Assembly (NCBI GenBank): GCA_049694275.1
Contig: JBAVQS010000367.1
Location: forward strand, 1 to 18,488
Direction of reading: 5' to 3'
Source: JBAVQS01 sp049694275
GTDB taxonomy: Bacteria > Chloroflexota > Anaerolineae > UBA4142 > SHND01
Length of the DNA: 18,488 bases
A program made the position numbers and the translations under genes. Below, piece after piece: positions 7,915 through 12,811 of this stretch. The notes under the pieces are model-generated. The model searched no databases, was not told where the DNA came from, and saw only the letters and a list, made by a program, of their open reading frames with translations. Within the stretch, counting starts at the first letter, position 1; each line of letters begins with the position of its first letter.

Positions 7915-8247
7915 TCACAGAAACTCAACCCGGTTTTGTATGTCTTCAGGAGTCAATGCCTCATAAATCAGCACAAGTCCTTGAATCACAGTCCCAATCG
8001 GAGTTTGCTGATGAACATAAGCGATACCCGCATGGGTAACGCCGCTTGCATGTAACCTGAGGAAATCCGCATCCTGGGTAAAGATCATTCGCCTTTCTTC
8101 AAGCGCAAATCGGAGAAGCGCTTCGTCGCTTGCCCGTTCCATTCTTGCTTGCTGAGCAGTTAGCACATCTATTCCGCGACGGCGCAATCCCTCTGTAATT
8201 GCCGTTGGCACATGGACATCCATGTAAAACCTAATCCGCGCTGCCAC
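7915..8247 (-). CDS. DUF5615 PIN-like protein, putative toxin
   Basis: A 110-residue protein of the DUF5615 family, PIN-like folds thought to act as VapC-type ribonuclease toxins. It shows the family pattern: RFYMDVHVPTAITEGLRRRGIDVLTA at the N-terminus, with D10 as first acidic residue, then ASDEALLRFALEERRMIFTQDADFLRL with the central TQDADF acidic motif, and AGIAYVHQ. It starts with GTG at 8247 and overlaps the end of the upstream DUF433 gene by 17 bases, the usual arrangement for such pairs. Base composition looks somewhat more AT-rich than in the shell genes around it. The pair sits between the two vertex-protein genes, an unusual place. Toxin activity is inferred from the family. Confidence 0.85.
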   Translation of the reverse strand: MAARIRFYMDVHVPTAITEGLRRRGIDVLTAQQARMERASDEALLRFALEERRMIFTQDADFLRLHASGVTHAGIAYVHQQTPIGTVIQGLVLIYEALTPEDIQNRVEFL

Positions 8248-8542
8248 GGAGCTTTTCCCTCACGAGTGACGGCGTGCGCTCGCGCATTTCTTTTACAAAT
8301 TTTTCATCCGCCTGAATGGATTCTTCGATTTCGCGTAAATGATCGAAATAGTAAGCAAGGGCTGCATGAACATCCGCGAGAGTTATCCCAGGATGCTGAT
8401 CGACAATCTCATCCGCGCTGATACCCATATGCTCATGCCAGATCGCAACATGCTGGACGGCAATACGTGTCCCCGCAATGCACGGCTTGCCCCCCACCAC
8501 TCCCGGAGTCATCTCGATATGCTGTTGCAAGACATTTTCCAC
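8231..8542 (-). CDS. DUF433 protein, putative antitoxin partner
   Basis: A 103-residue DUF433 protein, a winged-helix-like family paired with DUF5615 PIN-like proteins as antitoxin. The signature HIEMTPGVVGGKPCIAGTRI is present, followed by AVQHVAIWHEHMGISADEIVDQHPGITLADVHAALAYYFDH, which is the family core. A GTG at 8542 is taken as the start because AGGGTGG stands a few bases before it; a TTG at 8563 in frame is an alternative. It overlaps the DUF5615 gene by 17 bases. It would autoregulate the pair if it behaves like known antitoxins; no operator is recognisable. Confidence 0.85.
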   Translation of the reverse strand: MENVLQQHIEMTPGVVGGKPCIAGTRIAVQHVAIWHEHMGISADEIVDQHPGITLADVHAALAYYFDHLREIEESIQADEKFVKEMRERTPSLVREKLRGSAD

Positions 8543-8579
8543 TGGTCCACCCTTACCCCTCAATTACACCCTGCGCGAT

Positions 8580-8891
8580 TTATGTGAAATAGCTATCCCC
8601 GAATGGGAGTTCCAGGCTGACCCCGTCGAGCAGATCGACATGCTCGACGATCCCGACAATCGCAAGATCGACCGGGCCGACCACCGGATAGGTGGCGAGG
8701 GCTGCTTCACGGGCGCGTACGCAAAACACCCAATCTCCCTCTCCCGCATCGACGACGTCAATCGCCGCCGCAGGCCGCCCGACCGGTTCGCGTTTTTTAT
8801 TCGTCAATTGCACGAGCAGTAGCTTTTCACCCTTGAGCTGCTCGTCCTTGATGGTTGCAACCACGCTTCCGACAACTTGGCCCAATATCAT
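8580..8891 (-). CDS. BMC pentameric vertex protein, EutN/CcmL family (first copy)
   Basis: A 103-residue BMC-P vertex protein. It begins MILGQVVGSVVATIKDEQLKGEKLLLVQLTNKK, matching the EutN/CcmL start, and continues with AAIDVVDAGEGDWVFCVRAREAAL and VDLAIVGIVEHVDLL. The C-terminus LLDGVSLELPFGDSYFT is longer than in the second copy. The ATG at 8889-8891 is the family start. No strong Shine-Dalgarno sequence is visible; the preceding gene ends 28 bases upstream. It belongs with the shell genes BMC-T and BMC-H. Confidence 0.93.
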   Translation of the reverse strand: MILGQVVGSVVATIKDEQLKGEKLLLVQLTNKKREPVGRPAAAIDVVDAGEGDWVFCVRAREAALATYPVVGPVDLAIVGIVEHVDLLDGVSLELPFGDSYFT

Positions 8892-8919
8892 TTCAGATCG
8901 CTGATTTCAGATTAATGGG

Positions 8920-9252
8920 TTAGAGCTGGCCGACAACGCGGCGCACGATCGTATCGACCATCGCCGTATCGACGCCTGGCCCGAGCCGCGCAATAACACC
9001 GGCCTTGACCTTGTCGATGACCTGCTGTTTCTCGGCTGCGCTCAGGCCGCCGGCTGCGCCAGTCGGAGCGCCGGGAGCAGGCGTGGCGGATGCAGAATGT
9101 CCGGCGCCGGCGACGCGGGCCTTGATGCCCAGCGATTCGATTCGCTCGCGGGCCAGGTCGGTCAGGTAAACATCGTCATTGATGTCGATCTCGCGAGCGC
9201 CCCGCCGGGCCAGCTCCTCGATATCCCTTTCGGTGTAAAAAATCCGTGGCAT
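8920..9252 (-). CDS. Small EutT-N-terminus-like protein with encapsulation-like C-terminal helix
   Basis: A 110-residue protein. Residues 1-50 (IFYTERDIEELARRGAREI through VYLTDLARERIESLGIKARV) resemble the short domain at the N-terminus of EutT cobalamin adenosyltransferase and of other BMC-associated proteins. A Gly/Ala/Pro linker follows (about residues 52-70). The end carries two helices, the last VDTAMVDTIVRRVVGQL, whose IVRRV core matches the C-terminal helix of the aldehyde dehydrogenase in this locus. No adenosyltransferase catalytic domain is present. The start at 9252 follows an AGGAA about 6 bases upstream; the longer frame reads through BMC-T in another frame and is rejected. It may be a cargo adaptor or scaffold. 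The function is unknown. Confidence 0.75.
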   Translation of the reverse strand: MPRIFYTERDIEELARRGAREIDINDDVYLTDLARERIESLGIKARVAGAGHSASATPAPGAPTGAAGGLSAAEKQQVIDKVKAGVIARLGPGVDTAMVDTIVRRVVGQL

Positions 9253-9260
9253 GGTTATTC

Positions 9261-9881
9261 CTATTTGCCGGGGAGATTTTCGAGCGCGGCAATCGCCGCG
9301 CGCTTGGCCGCCAGAATTTCCGCCTCTGTGCCCGAAAGCCACATGCGCCCATAGCGCCCGACGGAAGAGATGTGGATAATCTTGATACTGGCGTACTTTT
9401 CCGCCTCGTTCGCGGCCAGGTTGATATAGGCGGCGGGCTGGCATTCGAGAATGAACAGGGTTTCCCCTGCCACCAGCATCGCCCCGCGGCGGAAGCGATT
9501 GAGCAACTGGACTTGGTAGGGATCGACGCGGGTAATCACCTGGACGGAAACCACTTCCGGTTTCTTGCGGTCTTCGGGCTCGAGCCCCAATCGCTGTAAC
9601 ACGACATTCCCCGATTCCAGGACCGCGGCCTGCGAGAGCGAGTGCACCTCGAACATGCCAAATTCGCGCTCGACAATCTGGGCGCCAGGTTTGGCCTCGG
9701 TCGCCTTGACCGCAATATCAACCAGACGAAAGACCTCGTTGCCCGGCGCCACTTCGAGATAAAGTGACGCCATCCCCTGCACTGGCAGATCCCCCTGGGT
9801 AATTGTGCCCACAAAGGCCGCATACTGGGGCTGCATCCGGTCGAGATAGCAATACGCGCGCAGTTCAAATTTGTCAGCCAT
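9261..9881 (-). CDS. Tandem-domain shell protein BMC-T
   Basis: A 206-residue shell protein with two BMC folds, expected to form trimers that look like hexagonal tiles, often with a gated central pore. The first domain runs about residues 35-100 (ASLYLEVAPG, helix EVFRLVDIAVKATEA, strand FGMFEVHS, helix). The second runs about 140-203, with ETLFILECQPAAYINLAANEAEKY, then VGRYGRMWLSGTEAEILAAKRAAIAAL, which is the most recognisable BMC part. The two domains are diverged from each other. Its ATG is 1 base after the eutJ stop and there is no Shine-Dalgarno sequence, so translation is probably coupled to eutJ. The next gene follows after 8 bases. Pore residues cannot be assigned without a model. 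Confidence 0.85.
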   Translation of the reverse strand: MADKFELRAYCYLDRMQPQYAAFVGTITQGDLPVQGMASLYLEVAPGNEVFRLVDIAVKATEAKPGAQIVEREFGMFEVHSLSQAAVLESGNVVLQRLGLEPEDRKKPEVVSVQVITRVDPYQVQLLNRFRRGAMLVAGETLFILECQPAAYINLAANEAEKYASIKIIHISSVGRYGRMWLSGTEAEILAAKRAAIAALENLPGK

Positions 9882-9882
9882 T

Positions 9883-10806
9883 TTATTTATCGTTCATTGC
9901 AATACCGAGCGGTGTAATGAAAAGGGGTTTCGGTGGGACAATGGTGCGGATGCCCGTCACGCGCTCGACCACCGGACCGATTCCCTGGAACATGCTCGTT
10001 CCGCCCACCATGTAAATTACATCGACATTGTATCCTGCAATCTGGCGTTTGACGATGGTCGCCACCTTTTCCATCACCGGCTCGACCAGCGGGAACAGGC
10101 GGGGTTGTTCCTGCGGTTTGGTTTTGAGTTCCTCGGCCTGTTCAAACTGCATGTGGAGCGCGCCGGCCAGGACCAGCGAAAAGTGCGTGCCGCCGGTCGC
10201 TTCGTCCCCTGTGTGCACGACCTGTCCGTCACGAAGCACGGCGATACCGGTCGTTCCGCCGCCGACGTCGACAACCGCTCCATCTCGCACCTGGAGCACT
10301 GCATTCGCCGCCGTCGGCTCGTCCACCTCGTTCGTGCAATTCAGGCCGGCTGCATTGAGCACATTGGCGGTTGCCCGAATCTCCGCCCGCGGCACACCCG
10401 GCGGATAGCCGGTGGCCGCGTGGGTTAGTTCAAATCCGAGCCGCGCCTCGATCTGGCGCTTGAGCTCTCGCAACAGATCAATCGCGCCGATAAAATCCAC
10501 CACGAGCCCATCTCGCACCACCTGCGCAAACCGGTAGGTCCCAGCGAGCGGCCGGAACTGGTCGTCCAGCACGATGATTACGGTGTACGCCGTTCCCAGG
10601 TCCACGCCCACATGCACCTTTGGCGTCCCTGCCCCCATTCCATAGGAGCGGGTTCGGGTGGGCACGTCCTCTCCCGCTCGGCGGGGGAGAGTTTGGGTAA
10701 GCGCCCCCTCTCCCGCTCGGCGGGGGAGGGTTGGGGTGGGGGGGGACTGCATTGCCTGTTCGGTCTGCGCCATCAGGCTTTCGAGCTGTGGATTTATCAA
10801 TCCCAT
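9883..10806 (-). CDS. eutJ: EutJ-type actin/Hsp70-fold chaperone
   Basis: A 307-residue ATPase-fold protein of the EutJ family, putative chaperones of BMC cargo or shell assembly. After a variable N-terminal arm, KVHVGVDLGTAYTVIIVLDD (63-82) is the phosphate-1 loop. AVVDVGGGTTGIAVLRDG is phosphate 2, preceded by DEPTAANAVL, and YMVGGTSMFQGIGPVVE is the adenosine motif. FAQVVRDGLVVDFIGAI matches EutJ specifically. E. coli EutJ is shorter; the excess is a proline/arginine-rich insert at about residues 22-50 encoded by two copies of a palindromic repeat. The ATG at 10806 overlaps the preceding gene by 10 bases; a second in-frame ATG 11 codons on is possible. Confidence 0.9.
   Translation of the reverse strand: MGLINPQLESLMAQTEQAMQSPPTPTLPRRAGEGALTQTLPRRAGEDVPTRTRSYGMGAGTPKVHVGVDLGTAYTVIIVLDDQFRPLAGTYRFAQVVRDGLVVDFIGAIDLLRELKRQIEARLGFELTHAATGYPPGVPRAEIRATANVLNAAGLNCTNEVDEPTAANAVLQVRDGAVVDVGGGTTGIAVLRDGQVVHTGDEATGGTHFSLVLAGALHMQFEQAEELKTKPQEQPRLFPLVEPVMEKVATIVKRQIAGYNVDVIYMVGGTSMFQGIGPVVERVTGIRTIVPPKPLFITPLGIAMNDK
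10667..10737. repeat. Two tandem palindromic repeats inside eutJ
   Basis: Two 32-base copies lie at 10667-10698 and 10706-10737, with a period of 39 bases (13 codons), so the reading frame is kept. Each contains CTCTCCCGC-TCG-GCGGGGGAG, a 9-bp stem with one G.U pair and a 3-base loop (11 bp in the right copy), followed by a G-rich tail. On the minus strand they encode two TLPRRAGE units. They look like a dispersed palindromic intergenic-type element that has entered a coding sequence. Confidence 0.8.
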
Positions 10807-11048
10807 CGCCCGCGGTTCGGCTTGTCATTTGAGGCGCGCCCGAACGATTTACCGTCCAGTCCTTCCGAATAATGATGCTGGCGCGGGCCGGAGGTCAGGA
10901 GGCGTTCGCCGGCGACGGTCACCTCCAACTGCCACTGCTTGACAAAATCGAGCGCGGAGGGCGAGAACCGGGTGCCTGCCGGAAAATCAAAGCGTGTCTC
11001 CCCGTTCTTCCATTTTTCGCGCAATTCCGCTTCCGTAATAAAGGCCAT
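10797..11048 (-). CDS. Stand-alone EutT-N-terminus-like small protein
   Basis: An 83-residue protein. It begins AFITEAELREKWKNGETRFD, then FPAGTRFSPSALDFVKQWQLEV, which matches the short N-terminal domain of ethanolamine-utilisation cobalamin adenosyltransferase EutT (pattern ITEA.LR, then F..P.GTR.SPSA). The remaining 35 residues (ERLLTSGPRQHHYSEGLDG onward) are polar and not recognised, and no adenosyltransferase domain follows. The ATG at 11048 has GGAG about 11 bases upstream. It overlaps eutJ by 10 bases, so the two are probably translationally coupled. Its role may be assembly or cargo recruitment; this is inference. Confidence 0.75.
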   Translation of the reverse strand: MAFITEAELREKWKNGETRFDFPAGTRFSPSALDFVKQWQLEVTVAGERLLTSGPRQHHYSEGLDGKSFGRASNDKPNRGRWD

Positions 11049-11063
11049 TCAGGCTTTCTCCGG

Positions 11064-11104
11064 ATTGGCCGGCGTCCCTGGTGTTGCGAGAACCACCGGC
11101 CAAT
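11064..11104. promoter_or_regulatory. Long inverted repeat in the 77-base gap upstream of the eutJ sub-operon
   Basis: A perfect 9-bp arm ATTGGCCGG (11064-11072) pairs with CCGGCCAAT (11096-11104), with an inner TGGT/ACCA pairing. It follows the stop of the 64-residue gene by 21 bases in transcription direction and ends about 16 bases before the next start codon, next to its Shine-Dalgarno sequence. There is no U-run, so it is not a standard terminator. It may be an mRNA-stabilising or attenuating hairpin, or a binding site for a dimeric regulator. Confidence 0.55.
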
Positions 11105-11125
11105 CATCTACCTTACCTACATCCT

Positions 11126-11320
11126 CTATTTGCCGAACAGACCGCCTAGCCCTTTGGAAAGGTCTGGCATACCGCCGCCCTGCAATACAGCATCGAGCTG
11201 ACCTGCAACCGGCCCGGGTAGCTTGGTTTTGAGAAAATCGATCACCGCCTGAGCCGCCGCACGCGACTGGTCTTCAGATAAACCGGTCTTTTGAGAGACT
11301 GCCTTGACGAGTTCGTCCAT
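11126..11320 (-). CDS. Small helical protein, DUF2267-like
   Basis: A 64-residue protein: MDELVKAVSQKTGLSEDQSR, then AAAQAVIDFLKTKLPGPVAGQLDAVL, then a Gly-rich tail ending GLGGLFGK. The helix-GLSE-helix-LPGPVAGQLD pattern resembles short DUF2267-like proteins common in Chloroflexota and other lineages. Function unknown. The ATG at 11318-11320 is preceded by AGGAGGTGA (11325-11333, read on the minus strand), a perfect nine-base match to the anti-Shine-Dalgarno sequence and the strongest ribosome site seen in the cluster, so this small protein may be made in high amounts. A longer overlapping frame runs antiparallel through the methyltransferase gene and was discarded. Confidence 0.8.
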   Translation of the reverse strand: MDELVKAVSQKTGLSEDQSRAAAQAVIDFLKTKLPGPVAGQLDAVLQGGGMPDLSKGLGGLFGK

Positions 11321-11324
11321 GTTT

Positions 11325-11333
11325 TCACCTCCT
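11325..11333 (-). promoter_or_regulatory. Exceptionally strong Shine-Dalgarno sequence
   Basis: AGGAGGTGA on the minus strand, 4 bases before the ATG of the 64-residue gene. It fixes the start of that gene against a much longer alternative frame. Confidence 0.8.
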
Positions 11334-11337
11334 CTCT

Positions 11338-11964
11338 CTATGAAATCCGCAGGCTGAGTGACACCCCATCTCGCACCGGGACAATGGTGGTCACAAAATC
11401 CTGAGCCTGCATCAACTGGCGCGTCAATTCCAGAACCCCCTGCGTCGCGGGATCCCGGTCTGTCAGTACGCGCCCATTTCGCAACAGATTGTCGCAGATG
11501 AAATAGCCCCCGACCCGCAGCTTGTCCCGCGCAATCCCCAGCGCTGCCGGATAGTCCTCTTTGTTCATGTCGCAAAAGACAATATCAAAGGGGCCGGCGG
11601 CCTGACGCGCGATCTCGAGGGCGCTGCCGATATTCGGGACGATGCGGTCGAGCAAACCGGCGCGCGCAAAATAATCGCGCGCGCGGTCCACATTCTCCTG
11701 CGAGTGCTCGCTCATGATCACCTGGCCGCCATTTCCCACGGCCAGGGCGAACCACATGGCCGAATAGCCATAGCCCGAGCCCAATTCGAGCACCCGCCGG
11801 GCGCTAATGGAGCGGGCCAAAAGGTTTAATAACCGCCCGACCTGTGGGCCGACGATGGGAAAATTGCGAGAAATCCCGTATTCTCCCATCTCTTGCAGGA
11901 TAGGATGCTCGACGGCGAGTGTTCGGGTCAGATAGTCGTCAATACGCGGATCGACAATATCCAT
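11338..11964 (-). CDS. Metal-dependent O-methyltransferase family protein
   Basis: A 208-residue class I SAM-dependent methyltransferase of the catechol/caffeoyl-CoA O-methyltransferase group (COG4122-like). Motif I is VLELGSGYGYSAMWFA. The acidic end of the SAM site is VIMSEHS. CDMNKEDYPAAL corresponds to the D.DK..Y motif with a metal-binding aspartate, and GGYFICDNLLRNGRV to the second D-N metal motif. The N-terminal segment PRIDDYLTRTLAVEHPILQEM resembles the family's lid. The start MDIVDPRID at 11964 is 7 bases after the BMC-H stop; an upstream in-frame start would overlap BMC-H. The gene lies between shell genes in the same direction, so it is expected to be expressed with them. The substrate is unknown. 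Confidence 0.9.
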   Translation of the reverse strand: MDIVDPRIDDYLTRTLAVEHPILQEMGEYGISRNFPIVGPQVGRLLNLLARSISARRVLELGSGYGYSAMWFALAVGNGGQVIMSEHSQENVDRARDYFARAGLLDRIVPNIGSALEIARQAAGPFDIVFCDMNKEDYPAALGIARDKLRVGGYFICDNLLRNGRVLTDRDPATQGVLELTRQLMQAQDFVTTIVPVRDGVSLSLRIS

Positions 11965-11971
11965 AGCCGAA

Positions 11972-12292
11972 TTAGCCGCCCCGGCCGCCAAAGCCGCCCT
12001 TGCTCTTGCCGGGCAGAATCAGCTCGACATCCTCGTGCGGGCGCGGGATGACGTGCACGCTGACGAGCTCGCCCACGCGCTTGGCCGCTGCGGCGCCCGC
12101 ATCGGTCGCCGCCTTGACGGCGCCGACATCGCCGCGCACCATGACCGTGACAAAGCCGCCGCCGATGTACTCGCTGCCGATCAGCGTCACGTTCGCCGCT
12201 TTGACCATCGCATCGGCCGCCTCGATAGAGCCGATGAGACCACGGGTCTCGACCATTCCGAGAGCGATCATATTGGAATCACGATCTGCCAT
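11972..12292 (-). CDS. Hexameric shell protein BMC-H
   Basis: A 106-residue canonical single-domain BMC protein: ALGMVETRGLIGSIEAADAM, then VKAANVTLIGSEYIGGGFVTVMVRGDVGAVKAATDAGAAAAKRVGELVSVHVIPRPHEDVELIL. These are the helices and strands of the PduA/EutM/CcmK fold that forms hexamers, the main facets of a microcompartment. The C-terminal GKSKGGFGGRGG tail is glycine-rich and flexible. AGGAGA stands 8-9 bases before the ATG. It is the only BMC-H in the window. The pore loop region (EYIGGGF) fits the usual central pore position; small Gly residues there suggest a narrow pore. Confidence 0.97.
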   Translation of the reverse strand: MADRDSNMIALGMVETRGLIGSIEAADAMVKAANVTLIGSEYIGGGFVTVMVRGDVGAVKAATDAGAAAAKRVGELVSVHVIPRPHEDVELILPGKSKGGFGGRGG

Positions 12293-12380
12293 TTTTCTCT
12301 TCTCCTAAAATCTGGTTACCGGGACGTTCTCTTATTTCACCCGGCAGAGGATTTTGTTCGACAGTCTGCTCACTGGATAA

Positions 12381-12800
12381 CTACTCGTGCTTACTACCTG
12401 CTTCCGCACTCGCGATTGCATCCGCTTCCATCTCCACCCGCCATTCGGGATCCAACAACTGCGCCACAACCACCATGGTGCTCGCGGGACGAATCGCGCC
12501 AAAAAACTCGCCATGCACGCGCCCGACCACTTGCCAGTCCTCGGCCCGCGTCAGATAGATGCGTGTGCGAATCACATCCATCATCCCCGAGTCGAGCTGC
12601 TCCAGCGCAGCGTGAATGATCTCCAAACAGCGTCTTGCTTGCGCTGCCGGATCCCCGACTCCGACCGTCTTGCCATCCGGTCCAATCGGCGCGGTGCCCG
12701 AGACCGAAATGACCTGACCGGCGCGCATCGCCCGTGCAAATCCAATGGCCGGTTCGTAGGGAGAGCCTGAAGAGACGCGCTTGCGTGGGTGACCTTGCAT
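12381..12800 (-). CDS. RidA (YjgF/YER057c/UK114) family protein lacking the usual catalytic Arg
   Basis: A 139-residue member of the Rid superfamily. Visible are the VSGTAPIGPDGKTVGVGDPAAQARRCLEIIHAALEQLDSGMMDVIRTRIYLTR core and the C-terminal RVEMEADAIA strand, which keeps a Glu in the EMEA position. In RidA enamine/imine deaminases an Arg follows the conserved PA (PARSCVEV); here the sequence is RPASTMVVVA, with Ser at that place, so typical deaminase activity may be absent, as in other Rid subfamilies. The start at 12800 follows AGGAG; an in-frame extension of 47 codons overlaps the dehydrogenase gene. It begins 11 bases after the aldehyde dehydrogenase and precedes BMC-H by 88 bases. Rid proteins are known in some BMC loci. 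Confidence 0.88.
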   Translation of the reverse strand: MQGHPRKRVSSGSPYEPAIGFARAMRAGQVISVSGTAPIGPDGKTVGVGDPAAQARRCLEIIHAALEQLDSGMMDVIRTRIYLTRAEDWQVVGRVHGEFFGAIRPASTMVVVAQLLDPEWRVEMEADAIASAEAGSKHE

Positions 12801-12811
12801 TTTTGCTCCTG

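Noticed and set aside
8890..8912. Nine-base direct repeat ATTTCAGAT (8890-8898 and 8904-8912)
   Set aside because: Too short to support a function; it may be chance in an AT-rich gap.
9253..9444. 64-codon upstream extension of the small EutT-N-like protein
   Set aside because: It lies within BMC-T in another frame and lacks a ribosome site; the ATG at 9252 has one.
12293..12380. Possible terminator or promoter in the 88-base gap before BMC-H
   Set aside because: Only a 5-bp stem with a long loop and no convincing -35/-10 pair could be seen.
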